Shown here in pieces: positions 1 to 13,181 of a stretch of 64,000 nt of DNA. The DNA lies in the NCBI RefSeq assembly GCF_021155765.1, contig NC_060106.1:9307501-9371500 (forward strand), in the 5' to 3' direction. The notes beneath the pieces were generated by a model. That model did not search any database and was not told where the DNA came from. It worked only from the letters and a program-made list of their open reading frames with translations. This DNA comes from Diprion similis. Lineage: Eukaryota; Arthropoda; Insecta; Hymenoptera; Diprionidae. The translations under genes were made by a program, and so were the position numbers. Every line of letters starts with the position of its first letter. Position 1 is the first letter of the stretch.

Positions 1-842
1 TGAGTGAGCTATACGCGTGTATACCTAGTAGTCGAGTTGTTCAAACCAACAGCAGATATCGTTCACACATTGGAACACACGCGGCCGCGGCCGCGACGAG
101 CTCTCATCTCGCGTCTCCGTCAGCAGCACCGGGTCCGAAGGGTAATTGGTGAGAGACAGAGCTAGGCGACTTGTTGCGCCCGTCCGTCCTCCATCCTCCG
201 ACACAGTCGGCTAAATGGGCTTGATTGTGGTCGTGAGTAACCAACCATCCACCACAAGAGAGGCCGTGTATAACCGAGTCCATGACTGAGTTGAGCGGGA
301 AGAACGTCAGTGCCCAGTGGGGCAGTTCAGCGTGAGCAGTCGTCGAAAGAACTCGAGAGGACAGAACGGCTTCTATCCGCTCCGATCGCGGTAGCAGCTA
401 GAATAATACAGCTGGCAGACATCAGATGTCGGAGAGACTGTCAAGTTCATCCGCATCACGTGCGTACGCCGGTGGCGTAAATTGGCCAGTGAAATAATTA
501 TAAGCGAGGAGCAGCTGATCGGCTCTTTGTTGCCATTTAAGACTGTGAGTGTCTGCGTAGAAGTGGGACTCGAGAACTTTCATGGCAGCGGTGATTCGCG
601 TCCTCATATTCGCGCACTCGACACTGTACCATGTAGTGGTCTAGAACCGTAGAGAGTGCGTCGACGTCCCGACGACGAGGAGGCGGTTGCGAAACTTTCC
701 AGTTTCGCAGAGCGAACGATACGATATAATATAATATATGTACGTGTAAACCGAGGCTGGGAACTGGCACATTTTTACGGCGAATGTACCGCGCGAAGTG
801 AAACCTTGATGAGTATAATCGAGTGACGGATAAGCGGTCATT
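1..842 (+). other. Upstream region and probable 5' UTR of the ABCD gene
   Basis: No coding region is supported here. The first 200 bases are GC-rich and hold a doubled GCGGCCGC-type stretch near 80-95, which fits a promoter or first non-coding exon of the ABCD gene starting at 843. Open frames on the minus strand have no splice context or recognisable protein and look like shadows. Confidence 0.5.
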
Positions 843-3800
843 ATGTCGTCCGTATTTTCTAAATTGATCGACAAGACTTCGGAACGATATGGAATACGGC
901 AGGAGAAGCTTACCAAAGGGGTCGTGGGCCTCGTGACAACCCTTTATCTCCTGAAACTCGGATACCCTTACCTGAATCAGGTGGCAGCAGAGGCGAAAAA
1001 GAAGGCGACCAGCCTCTGTAGGGATATTTCGGACCAGCGACACACCGCCAGTAATAATAACAATAACAACGTAAAGGATGACGGTAAGGCGAAGAATAAT
1101 GGTGCAACATCGCCCGGTGACGAGGCGAGCTCGTCACCACCTGCGGGGAACAAAGGCATTGGAGCTGGCTTGGACCGTGAATTTTTGGCGCGGTTAATGA
1201 CACTGCTAAAAATTATGATACCGGGCTGGCGAACCAAGGAGGCAGCATTGCTGACGAGCGTTACGCTGGCTCTTTTGGCGAGGACGTTTCTTTCGGTTTA
1301 CGTTGCGACCCTGGAAGGAAGCATAGTAAAACGAATCGTACTCCGGGACGGTTGGGGTTTCTTTTCGATGCTGATACGTTGGTTCGGCATTGCTCTGCCT
1401 GCGACTTTCGTCAACTCGGCCATCCGCTACTTCGAGGGGCGTCTGGCCCTGAGTTTCAGGTAAACAGCTTGAAAGGAGATTTCTTTTCTAACGATAAAAA
1501 GTGGTCGGACAACGATAACATCGAACCGATCTTTGAACTTTGAAACTTGGTCGCGGACGCGAGGATAATGCGATCATTTTCGCAGTCGCTTATGATAAAT
1601 CGAACACAAAGCGGCCAGTTATCATTCCATCTCCGTAAATATGACAGCTCATCGGTTATCGTACCAGCTAATATCGAACGCCGTTTATCAACCGTACTGC
1701 GAACGCTTAAAATCTCTGAGAGGATAGCGTGGGCGGTTGTTCGTGCGCAATCGACACTCGCGCCTCTCCGATCTCTGACTAAACCTACTTATTGTTGTTC
1801 ACACGTTGCTTCTTTCACAGGGGACGGCTAGTCAAACATGCGTACAATATGTACCTCAGTCAGCAGACCTACTACAGAGTCTCGGCCCTGGACTCGCGGC
1901 TTGGCGGAGCCGAGCAACGGCTCACCGACGACTTGTCCGAGTTGGCCAGCTCCGTAGCTCACCTCTATACTAGTCTTACGAAACCTTTGCTGGACTGTGC
2001 ACTTGTGGGCATCGCTTTGGCCTCCTTCTCGGCTCGTATGGGTTCCAGAGCAGTTCCAGGTACCCGGTTTTTTTCCTGTGCCCTTTCCTTTTCCGCTTCC
2101 GGCGAATTCGTTTCAGTTATACTGAGACGGAAATTTCTTAACCACAGGTCCGCTACTGGCAACGGCGGTGATAGGCCTGACTGGTCAGGTTCTGCGGCTG
2201 GCGTCACCAAAGTTTGGTCAACTGGTCGCCGAGGAGGCGTCGCGACGCGGGCGTCTGCGACAGGCACATGCCAGAGTCAGCGCTCATGCCGAAGAAATCG
2301 CTTTCTACGGTGGCCAGGATGCTGAACTTCGGCATCTCAACTCCGCCTACGACTCTCTGGTCGTTCATGTTAAACGAGTTCTCAGGTTGAAACTCTGGTA
2401 CGTTATGCTGGAGCAGTTCCTCATGAAGTACGTCTGGTCCGGAACGGGGCTCTTCGTCATCGCTCTGCCAGTCTTATTCCCCGTGATATCTGCTTCACGT
2501 GCATCCAATGACGACAGTGAGTTACATAATTTTTATTTTTAATCACTTGAGGTTTTCTTTATTAATAGATTTTCCTTGTTACGACAAGTTGCTTAGTTCC
2601 GGCTCCATGCGTACGTTTTACGTTCAAAAAAACCATACGAGCTACAAGTCGTTTGACGCACAGAGGTCACAAGGCGGCTTATTCGCCTCCGCCTCTTTCT
2701 CTTCACGCGCGGATTGCAAAAAAAAACAACAAAAAACACCGTTTTATTAGCCGTCTTGCGTCAAGACGTTAATCGACATCTTTGTTAGCTCTCGACGTGG
2801 CGATGTAGCGTACCGATATACAAGCGGTATCAAAAATTAATTAAACGCAGTTACACACACGTGTATACGGAAACCGGAGCAGCAATTAAAATGAAACCGT
2901 GAGCGAGCAAGTCGAAATGTAATCTAGCGAAGCAGGCAACACCAAGGACCGTATGTGCAATTTATTCTGTCGTTGAAAGCGAAAAACCTTCCAACTGACA
3001 TTTCACTGATTTAGAGATAACTGCGCGTCCCGATCTTGTCCATTCTCCGACCACCATTGCAAGGGAGTAGAATGGCAAATGTAAACCACGAGTCACCTAT
3101 GACGCAAATTAAGAATAAAAACTGCTCTTGACTTATTCCGAGTTAAATTTTTCTATATCGCTGGTAGCGAATGCATTTCACAATTAACCGTAGAAAGGCA
3201 CTAGTAACAGTTAAGAAATACTTCGCAGCTGGCGTGAGTGAGAGGACGCAGTACCTGACCACCTCAAAGTATCTTCTAAGCTCCGGTGCCGATGCTGTAG
3301 AGAGGCTCATGTCGTCTTATAAGGTTGTATTGCACACCTCGATCCACTCTGAAATTCCCACGATTAAACACGGTCGGTCGATTATAGCAAGAGATTAAAT
3401 TTCAGGAAGCCGTGGCCCTGGCTGGTTACACGGCTCGAGTTGGCGAGATGTTGGACGTCTTCAAGGACACGGCACTTTGTAAGTATCAAAAGGGAATAGT
3501 CGTCGGACAACACAGACCGATCACAGGAAACGACGGTATAGAAGTAACGCGACCAACCGAAAACATCCTGCACTTTGAGGACGGAGTACCGCAAATAAGA
3601 GGTGAGTCTGGCAAACGACAACTGGAAGCGTGATTGACGGTTGCGTCATTGGCAACACAATCGTCTCATCCTTTCGTAGTCGTAATTGTAGTACAATCAG
3701 ATAATTAACGCAGCGAACAACGCCACGATGTTTTCTTATAACCATGACGCTCATTGCTGTACACCTGATGCTAAATAACAACGTTCTCGACTTTGTTCAC

Positions 3801-5975
3801 AGGTATTGTTCGCGAAAGCACAGACGGAAGTATCGGACTGACGAATGTCCCCATCGTCACGCCCAACTGCGAAGTCATCGTGCCAAGTCTGACATTGCGG
3901 GTGAGTTCCACGTGACGTGAAACGTACATACAACCCGTATGTCAACCTACAATTTCTATCCCTAATTATAGAACCACAGTATCTTCGAGTCAGCCTGGCA
4001 TTGGCCGCCGAGGAACTCGTCGATCCTTAGATTAGCCTAGCAGTTGACTCGAGACTGACAATTATTCCAATATAAAAGACAAGATCAGACGCAATAAATC
4101 TGCACGTGTTAGCCTTGTCCATGTTCTATTTGTTTAATTTTTTTCTTGATTTCTATTTTACGTATTTTTTATTTACGCAGATTCAGCCAGGCGATCATCT
4201 ACTGATCACTGGACCAAACGGATGCGGCAAGAGTTCGCTGTTCAGGATTGTTTCCGGTCTCTGGCCCGTTTACGGTGGGGAATTGACCCGCCCTAAGGAG
4301 ACCGGAGAGTTCACTTATGCCGGGGTGAGACCGACGCTTTTCTACATCCCTCAGCGGCCCTACATGACCGTCGGGACCTTGAGGGACCAAATAATATACC
4401 CGTCCGATTCAACGAAGGGCAAATACACCGACGAAGAGCTTCTCCACCTCCTGGATCTCGTCGATCTGCGAAGTCTCGCCGATCGAGAGGCCGACGGGCT
4501 CAGTTCCAGGAACGACTGGGACTCGACGCTTTCTGGCGGAGAGAAACAGCGGCTTGCCATGGCCAGATTGTTCTTCCACGCACCGAGGTACGCCCTCCTG
4601 GACGAATGCACTAGCGCCGTTAGCCTAGAGGCTGAGGGCACCATCTACGAGGCCGCGAAACGCATGGGGATCACCCTGCTGACGGTCACCCACCGAGTCG
4701 CCTCTCTCTCCAAATTCCACAAGCTTATACTCCGCTTCGACGGCGAGGGTGGCTGGGATCTTGGTCCTTTGAACCAGAACGACGTTCAGGTCAAGGTAGC
4801 GAATCACGAGCAAGATAAGGACAAGGAAGAACCTCACCATCATCACAGACTGCAGGTTATTTACAAGAATTAACTTAATCGCGATTTTATTCGTCGTAAA
4901 ATAAAAGAGAGGATAGAAATCGATTTGTTGCTAATAGATGCTAATGGCAAGTTGAACTACAACTTGTTTACTTTCGTTGACACTTGTGAAACTGCTTTTA
5001 TTTTGTACTATTAATAGTGAAAATACTTGTCGGATTATGCCCCACCATTCGTTCTTGAAACAAGTATCATAGCTCGCGATGTTTATAATTATGACGATAA
5101 CAACATTCGATATTAGGCTCAAGTGGGGCGAGGAAGCGGTATTTTTATACGCAGTATTTTTTATGAACAAATAAGTAGGACACTACCATTATCAATGGTT
5201 TATAACACAGCAAAAGTTGAATATGATATAGTAAGGGGCCATTTTTATTTTTTGTTATCAAACTGAACGATGAATAAGTCTATTTTTTTTTAAAACAAGT
5301 TAAAATGAACAGAATGTAAAATGCGAATTAGCATGAATTAGTACATTTTACTAACATACTTATAGATCACTTGCAACATTGCTATGACTACACATAAATT
5401 TTATTCTAATCTATATTATATTCTGTTATTATTTCGTGGAATCAGGATACTCAATTAGACAAAATTACCATTTGCAGACGTATTGAGCACCGCTTTTTGT
5501 TGATGCTGTGACATTCGGGAGATAAATTCCATATTCAACTTTCGTCGATGTTTTATTTATAATTATGCAGGCAAACAGTTTTTTCTCTCTTTGCATATGC
5601 GGAGCTAGCGGGAGTTTAAACTTTTTTCGGTGTGCTAGATGTTTAGAGGCAGTTGCACGTACTTATTATGCGCACACTAGTCCTCATTTTTTCACAGCCA
5701 TATATCGGCGTGACCCCTTGGCCGAAATTATACAACAAATTAGATTCAAAACGTAGAAAAAATAGCAGTTCTGTTTTGAAATGCCTGTATAATTTTAGAG
5801 TATCTTTAAGTACTAATATTACCTTGTTGCCGTTTCGCGCAATAACGTATATATGGTAAAAATGCGTCTGCGAAAAATTGATCTCGCGTCATGTCTATAA
5901 CCAAATTATAGCCAATTGTTTATTTTTTAGGAACTACATGACATGCTTGCCAAGGACCCAGTGGGCATCAGCTAG
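843..5975 (+). CDS. Abcd1: Peroxisomal ABC half-transporter, ABCD1/2 (ALDP) type
   Basis: This gene encodes a half-size ABC transporter that dimerises in the peroxisome membrane and imports very-long-chain fatty acyl-CoA. I place eight exons at 843-1459, 1821-2059, 2148-2516, 3229-3323, 3406-3601, 3803-3900, 4181-4855 and 5931-5975, all in phase, giving about 777 residues. The membrane part holds family signatures such as [21 protein letters not shown] and the EEIAFYGG loop. The nucleotide-binding domain shows Walker [10 protein letters not shown] (about 549-557), signature LSGGEKQR (about 656-663), Walker B YALLDE and the following THR. The DGEGGW block after it points to ABCD1/2 rather than ABCD3. 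The short last exon is supported because RLQ joined to ELHDML matches the helix at the end of human ABCD1. If the last intron is kept, the frame stops at 4873 instead. An asparagine-rich insert lies near residue 75. A poly(A) signal AATAAA is near 6012. Confidence 0.95.
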
Positions 5976-8257
5976 AACTGCGTTTGACCCAAAACAGATA
6001 TTTACACAGTAAATAAAACAACTAGCAACTGTACGAAGAAACGAATAATTTTCTTTGAACCGGAATGCAGTGCAAGCCCGTCGTAAACACTGCAAAAATG
6101 AAAGTGAATCGTGTGAACAGTCAAAACCAGTCGAACGAAGGTTACGTTGCTCTTGGACCCAAAATCAGTGCTTTAGTTTCATTGGGTTCTTTTTGTTTCG
6201 TTCGTTAAATCCTTTTTTGTGAATAAAGTAGAAAAGGATATTTGTGTTGAACGTGGTTGGAATAAGCAAAAGTGTGACTCATTGTGACGTGGTGATGAGT
6301 ATTATAAGATTAATTATATTCATCATTATTCTTCCACATTGCAACGTGAATTTTTTCTTTCCTGTACAAATGATGGATATGACTGAATACCGGTTTTGAA
6401 GAATCCGAGAAATACCTATACTGTCGAGTTTTTATCACTAGGCGACGCATAGCGATCAAGCTTGGGCTTGAATGGATTGAATGAATCAGGGTATGATTTT
6501 TCTCTATTCGGCTAATTCTAGGTAGATATTTTTGCACTATTAAAAATTCTCATACGCGACGGATGAATTAGATACTCGGCGCAGATTCTATTATTCTATC
6601 CTATATAGTAGCTGCGAAGTTTATACTAGAAAGTAATTCACGCGTCCAGATTTCAACGTTACCATACTATGGACGGTGGTTAATCCGCGTGTTATACTTA
6701 TTCAAGGTGTGTAAAAAGCGGCAAAGAAGACGTTAATAATCACTCTTTAGCTTTACGTACGTACTACGATAAGTGTAATTTTAATATACAAATATATTAA
6801 TCGTAACAGAGAATTGAGGGGCGAGCGCCGCTGTATAACCGGATATGATTTCTTGTCTTTCAGTGAATTTTCGGGAGTACTATAGTATATATATATATAT
6901 ACACATAGGTGTTCAGAAGCATAAATTGTAGATCGTAGTGTTAATCGTAGGATCAAGGCAATGGCGTAGACCACATCACATCAAACGACACATAAGCACG
7001 CATGTTTATGACCAATTTGCGTTGCTGAGATAGCCAGTGTCTCGTGGAATCTACGAGTGTAATTAAGAATAATTTTATACCCGAGCAATAAATATAAGGT
7101 AGTAATGCAGAAAGTCCTTATTATATACCTAAATGTGGCAGGGAAAAAATGGTGAATTGTAAATATACGTATATTAGATCATCGGAATGAATAGCTACGA
7201 CTGTAATTACGTTATAAACTTTTTCTTCTACTCTTTTACGATTAAATTTTCTCGCGTGTATACTACGAACATGTGATATAACTAGTTATGTACGATAATC
7301 ACGAACTTCAAAAAATATACTTTACTTAGTTTATATAAATATAAATAAAACTATTTTTACATAGTTTGTACACGCTGCGCTTTAATTTCGAGACACATTT
7401 TCAATATGAGGAATAAAGATGAATGCATATTACTATTTATATTAACGATCGTAATTGTCGGCATTATTTCCTAAATTTTCTTAATACATTTCAGCAAGCT
7501 GAGTGGAATATTTTAACTGGAGTTGAAGTTCAAAAATGAATAATTATAGATCAAATGATCAGTATTTATACTTGCTCTCAAACGGCTTGATAAAGTATAC
7601 GGAAGTCGTGAATACTACCTATACTCACGTTATTATTGAGAATCTGTGCTTATTCGATAAAAACTACGAAGGAGCGATGATTAAATACGTATTATTAGTC
7701 ATGATCAAAGATATGACTGAATTACTCTTCCTTGGATGAGGAAGCTCTAAAAGCAAATTTGATATAAACTTGCTCGAATGACTTATGCCTTGATAAAAAA
7801 GTAGCCATAGAAAAAACTTAACGAGAAAATATTTTGACGTGTAATTGAACATTGTTTGCAGTGTAAGTAGTTTGACAATATAGCTTGTACATTTTCATGT
7901 TCCATTGAAAATCTTACATTTAGTGTTCAGCGTATAATACTGTTTGAAAGTTTTTGTGTGAAATTAATTTCAAGGAAACTTTAATAAATTAATTGCATTA
8001 CATCTCGATCCGATTTCATCACGGAGAATAGTGCAACGCGAAATTGGTTAATGACTTCTAGAACTTGTTGGTATAATCGGATACGCGTATACAAGCAATG
8101 TTCTTCAGATTACTGTAATTATTATTAATTATACTTATTCACGTCATGTGAAGTAGTAATGCGGAATTTACTACACTTCTTTGACGTTTAGTTTACGAAT
8201 CAAAGTACATTGATCTATCGGTAAAGATTCGAGATTGCTTTTGAGCTGTTTTTACAG
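5976..8257. other. Gene-poor AT-rich stretch after ABCD
   Basis: The first 250 bases are the ABCD 3' UTR with AATAAA near 6012 and 6222. A short TA dinucleotide run lies near 6885-6904. I see no convincing gene. One open frame at 7536-7739 (67 codons) has fairly protein-like composition but no splice or start context that supports it. Confidence 0.5.
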
Positions 8258-8598
8258 GCCGAAGAGATAGACTTAACTTATCTCGAAATAGAATGTTTAT
8301 TAAATTATCGACGCAGTAAAGAAGTTCTCACGCCGGTGAAAGGCAGTCAAGTTAATTCAGTATGCCCAAGTGTGAGTACGTATAAGATTGTCGGTAAATA
8401 TTTCAATTAGGTACACTGACTTACAGCAACTATTTACTCAATCCTGACTGCTATCCAATCTCCATTACAGCCACATACCCGCACAGGTATGATAGTAACA
8501 TAATTACAGTCTTCCCATCGCTGCGGTCGAGTCAACAAACGAGAAGGAACGAAGTTAATATATTAACTTTATCTATGAGTTTCAACAAAATATCATGA
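8258..8598 (+). CDS. Candidate isolated coding exons, product unknown
   Basis: A pyrimidine-rich acceptor ending TTTTTACAG at 8257 is followed by 38 codons open in only one frame (begins AEEIDLTYLE, polar and acidic) and then by a strong donor GTGAGT at 8372. A second acceptor at 8426 leads into another 57-codon open stretch ending at 8598. Joining the two in one frame needs the weaker donor two bases upstream, at 8370; the strong donor gives a stop after a few codons. The intron would be only about 55 bases, short but possible in insects. No upstream start exon was found and the product is not recognised. It may be part of a small gene or a chance pairing of splice-like sites. Confidence 0.25.
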
Positions 8599-9008
8599 CT
8601 TGCGGCCAATCGCGGATTCGCTAAACTCAAAAATATGCAACGGTACACCATTGAGGCTATAATGATGTGAACCGTGCATCAACTTTGAAAGTACGCGCGT
8701 ATTGACTATCAAGCACGTGGCAAGATCGTGCTGTGATCGACCATATCATATAGGTATATGAAAACGTGTAATTCTGCATAAGTGATTCATACCACTTGCC
8801 GGTTGGGACATAAAGAAACTAAATTGCGTGTACAACTTAGCGGTGCGTGACGATATATGTATATACAGTATGTTGAAACGCATGTTTAATATACACTCGA
8901 AATAAAATAAGTTGATCAAAACGGGAAAAAAGCGCTGCACCAAACGCGAACATTCCTGTTTCTGGACCAACGACGGTTATTATTTTTCGTCTAATTTCGA
9001 AGTCCGAA
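8599..9008. other. Intergenic, probable 3' UTR of the minus-strand secreted protein gene
   Basis: No gene is visible. This stretch lies just past the stop codon of the minus-strand gene at 9009-9466 and probably carries its 3' UTR. Confidence 0.4.
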
Positions 9009-9466
9009 CTAGGCCATACGAGCGTTGATGGAACGCGGAGACATCTGATTGTTTCCTGGACGATAGTTTCCGGAACCAAGAAGCTGTACCAAACCTTCGC
9101 CACGCTGTCCAAAGTAGCGCTGATAGTCCGGTGCTTTGCGGACACCCGCATCAGGATCGAACTCAATTTGCCACACAGCTTCTTGGTGCCAAGGAGCAGG
9201 TACAGGACCCAGCACCAAGTTTCTCACCGTAGCGACTCCTTTCCTCCATAATTCGGTCACGTACGGTTTGCCCTCGGTCACCTTTGGCGAGCCGATAAAC
9301 ACCTGAGTTCACGCATGGGGTTAATCTTCGGCGAAACTTCACCAGAGTTAATAAAAGCGGAGAAAAAGGATTCTGACTAAGGTAGACTTGAACCGAGACC
9401 TCCTCCACTTTTATATAAATGAGTAATGCTCACCACGACGAGTAAGATTCCCGCTTGAAGTTTCAT
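9009..9466 (-). CDS. Small secreted protein A (108 aa), family unknown
   Basis: Two coding exons, 9466-9434 and 9302-9009, join at a phase-0 intron. The first exon encodes only 11 residues (MKLQAGILLVV), so the intron falls inside the signal peptide, which continues VFIGSPK. The mature part is about 90 residues with no cysteines, a WQIEFDPDAG block, a GQRGEGLVQLLG block and a basic, Gly/Asn/Ser-rich end. I do not recognise the family. The FDPD block, the small size and the split signal peptide are shared with the plus-strand genes at 9901 and 15146, and the glycine-rich block with 13182. Its start lies 435 bases from that of gene B, which is transcribed away from it, so the two may share a promoter region. 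Secretion is inferred from the hydrophobic N-terminus. Confidence 0.7.
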
Positions 9467-9900
9467 CGCTGATGTACCAAAGCCCTCGAAGACGGCGGAT
9501 GGCTGGGTGCTCGTCGAGTGTAAAACGAAGAGTGCGAAGAATGCGAGCGATCGCTCTTTATCGCTTTCAATCCGATCGGAAGAGGTCGGAATTTCGTAAT
9601 CTGGTTCATTGTTGATCAATATTCAATTGGCGAACGTCTGGACGCGTGTCGTCGGTGTTGTAATCGGGCTGATTGGATCCAGTCGCACTTGAGAAGGGTG
9701 AGGCACCGTTTTCAGCCGACCACTGCAGTATCCCAACACTGTTTTCCATCCTTTCTCTTTCACTGGTGGGCTAACATCGTCGGTATTACCGAAGACGGCA
9801 TGTTTTAGTCGTTTGATATTCGTCGGACAACTCGGAGTGCTTTCGTAACAACCGACACGGTGCTTTCTAGTTTCATTTGTACGTGCAGCCGATCGACGAT
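9467..9900. promoter_or_regulatory. Divergent intergenic region between secreted protein genes A and B
   Basis: The start codons of gene A (9466, minus) and gene B (9901, plus) face away from each other across this 434-base interval. It must hold the promoters and 5' UTRs of both. I cannot point to a clear TATA box. Open frames on the minus strand in this interval have no features of a real protein. Confidence 0.45.
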
Positions 9901-11326
9901 ATGGACGTGAAATTGTTCCTGGTAAGATAATGATGATATCTCGACTGCACTGTTCAACCTTAATTTCGCATCCGATGGAGGCCGCGAACTCCTTTCTTCC
10001 GGTCGTTCCACTCATGGAAGGCAATGGTCTCTCGTTTTTCGTGCGAAGGTCTCTGGCCCAGCAATGACTCTTCACCTCAAACCTCGATTCTCCTCGAGTT
10101 CATGATTAGGTCGTTTGATTCGTTCAATTCTTTTATGCAGCGTAACGCGATGGCATGCTAATTGTTTACAGATGTTGGTGATGTTAGTCGGCGGATATTC
10201 GGTTCAAGGATCTTCGGTTCTGGGCCTTCTTCGCGAGCTCCTGCAGGACAATCTGGCTGGAAGACCAGTTATCCACGAGGTAAGTCGATATTATTTGATA
10301 ATATATATTGCGTCGATAAGCTTTGTCATGAACTTTCAGAAAGGTGAAGGATCCACTTTACCTTTCCAATGTGACGACGTTTCCTTTCTTAGCGGAACGT
10401 TCAATGAATTCTTGGACGTTGAAAATGGTAAACGATAAAATATTACTGAAAAGATTCTGAAGATTCCGGACGTTCCGAATAATCGAAGTACGGTTTATGG
10501 TTTTTTGAAATTCATTACTTAACGGGAATTTCTAGGTTTATCGTACGCTTGATACTATTTCCGGGATCAAAGTTCATGATTATGTACTTCATAATTCTCC
10601 CGTCGACGGTGAATTTGTCAATAAAAATACTCGTACTTGTAGTCCCGGTGAAAAAAATGTAAATTCATATTCTCGAAATTAGTTATTCAAGACCGTATTA
10701 TGAACGCCTCCGTGTCACGATTTTCCGTCACTGATTGCAACACGCAGATATACCTAGTGACACAAAAAAGAAACGAGTTTTCCTTATTTTATTTTAATTT
10801 TGCTCATGTTTTTACTTAGATTGCGGAGCTACTTCTACGTAATTACACTACAGCGATTAAAGCTTGTTTTTTGTCACTTAATGTCGTATATCGTGAAAGA
10901 AAATAACCCGAGATGTATGCTTTGCAATTGTAAGACAAAAAGTTGGCAGGCAGTAGAAGTAATTTTCCCCCCCGCTGCCCCAAGGCCATGGATCAATCTC
11001 ACAGCTATAACCGCTGGGGAGAATTTCTCTTTACTTATGCTCCCGCCGCAGGTTATGCAGTGATTAGAATAAACAGGACAATGTATGCCTCGTGATAAAA
11101 ATCCTCGAAATTATTCACGCAGAAAAGCGATTGGGACTTTGACCCGGACGTTGGGAAATTCAGGAGAGCCCAATTCGAGGCTATCAATGGACGGCAAGGC
11201 CGTGACCTGATCGACAGACTGGGATACGGGATCGGTGCACATGGAGTAACACCTAAAACCACCGGCGTTAAGCAGCCCGCAGTGATTCTAGCCAATTGGG
11301 ATGCGCCCACGCCCGGGAGCTACTAG
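9901..11326 (+). CDS. Small secreted protein B (110 aa), same group as A, C and D
   Basis: Three phase-0 exons fit: 9901-9921, 10172-10279 and 11123-11326. The first encodes seven residues (MDVKLFL) and stops at a good donor GTAAGA. The second completes the signal peptide (MLVMLVGGYSVQG) and continues through a helix-like LLRELLQDN. The last encodes WDFDPDVGKFRR, the block GRQGRDLIDRLGYG and a tail ending PTPGSY. The FDPD and Gly-Arg blocks line up with protein A (EFDPDAG, GQRGEGLVQLLG). The ten-kilobase cluster of such genes argues for local duplication. The function is unknown; secretion is inferred from the N-terminus. The first exon was found by analogy with the neighbouring genes, so it is the least certain part, although its frame and donor fit. 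Confidence 0.6.
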
Positions 11327-13181
11327 ACACGACCCTGACGTCGGTGCTTATTGCTAAAACCCACGTGATGGACACTTTGCGAAAGCTGTAGTAGTTGGTT
11401 CATATGAGCAGTGCTATCAAATCGTCAAAAAGACGTAGGTATACGTACAGTGTATCTCAAGATTCGATTTCAAGTCACGTGTACTGGATGAGGAACAATT
11501 TCAGCGTGGAGCTGATGTGATATTTTTTTTTGTCATTATAGCTATCTTTTTGATGCATGAAAACCTTCATGATCTTTATAATTGCATGAATATAAAAAAA
11601 ATTGTAGTTTATAAATTGAAATCACATCGTTATTTTGTTCATCAATCCAATATTTTGAATTCATAATAAATTAGTATACAACGATTACATTTTAACTATA
11701 AGTTTTGTATAAAGTATGTATATCATTTAGGGCGAATAAATCCATTGTACAATAACGTGTGTAGCTATCCAGTTTTTAAAAATAATTTTTAGTGTGATTC
11801 GTTAGAGAACGGATCGTCGTTTGATCGCACATAATTGAAGAAAACTAGTCTGTGGTGGGTCTCGGGTTTTGTTGTGAAAGTTATAAGTTTATGTAAATCA
11901 CGACGAGCCGTAACATATTAGCCGAAAAGAAAGGGTTTAATTAAAAAACACGCGATCGCTGAACTCTTGAAGACTTGAGGTTTTTCTACCTACTACGTTT
12001 TATCCTTGTACTGTCGTACAGGCATAAAATAGCCAGTGAGACGTCCCAATTAGTATTCACAGTTGCGACAAAAATTACTTTCAGCACAACTGCGATCATC
12101 TTGGATAGCGAATAAAGAGTGCCCGAAACGTGTAGATCGAACACTCCATCGTTCACTGTGAATCACCTATTATAGTTGCGAATTCGCATCGTACAATGGC
12201 TCGATCGCCGCGGCGTGTGCCTGATCACGTATTCCTAGGAGTACGTATATAGCTGTCGATGATCACATGTCGCATATGCGTTTATGCGTTTTTTCAATTC
12301 CAAAGTCAAATTCATCGGGGTAGTTTATTCAATCACGATTCGGTCAATTAGTTCAAGATTATAATGATTCGAAGACCTTTTTTTCTGCGTCTGCAAAGTC
12401 TGCACTTATTGTTAACCGTGGAATCAAAGTGCAAAAATGACGAGTAAACTTGAACTTGTAATAGTTTAATGCCACTAGTCGCGCAAAAGGGAGAAAAGAA
12501 AAAACTTTGGAATTACCATAATGAAGATTGCGGTACCAAAAAATGACCTCACGTTCCACGGCTGACTTCATGAATAACCAACGAATAAAAAAATTACAGA
12601 CATGGGTCTGAAGCATATAGTCTGAAGGCTAAAACTATAACGAATACGGAAGTGTCGCTGCGAAACTGTCAATTATCCATAAATTCCTAGAGCTTACGAT
12701 TAGCATGTGGATTGTGAGTGAGTGAGAAAAATGAAAAAAAAGACTCGATTAATCGCGTCGTTCCCGCAACTGATAATAATCACGATCGAGTGGTTTTTGG
12801 ATGAAAAGCGGATTCAAAAGTCGCTTAGACGGTAGATCATCGCTAATTATGCGATAAATAATAGCCTTGGAATTTACGACCGTCAAATACTCGAAATTTT
12901 GGCCCAACAGGGAATCGTGCAATTTGGCACGAAACTTGCTTATACGTAGTAAGGTTGGGAGCTACTCTCACCATCCCCACCGACATCCTTTCGAACCCTA
13001 CCAAGCCGGCCATTCAAGATTGAAGAAACTTTCACTCTTAACCAGTAAGAGCGTCGTTCAGCCTGTCCTAAGGCATTTCTCACAATTGTATGTTAGTTGT
13101 CGATAAGCTAGGCTTGAGCGAAGTTTCCGTGAATAACTTTAACATAGTTTCGTTGCAGTCGGACCACGCTGGGTGTACGAA
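11327..13181. other. AT-rich intergenic DNA between secreted protein genes B and C
   Basis: I see no supported coding exon. The interval holds the 3' UTR of gene B and upstream sequence of gene C. Short open frames here (for example at 12359-12616 and 12867-13106) lack splice sites or protein-like features. Confidence 0.5.

Noticed and set aside
4856-4873. Stop at 4871-4873 as the sole end of the ABCD protein
   Set aside because: An acceptor at 5930 with a 14-residue continuation matching vertebrate ABCD1 gives a better ending, so the earlier stop is at most an alternative.
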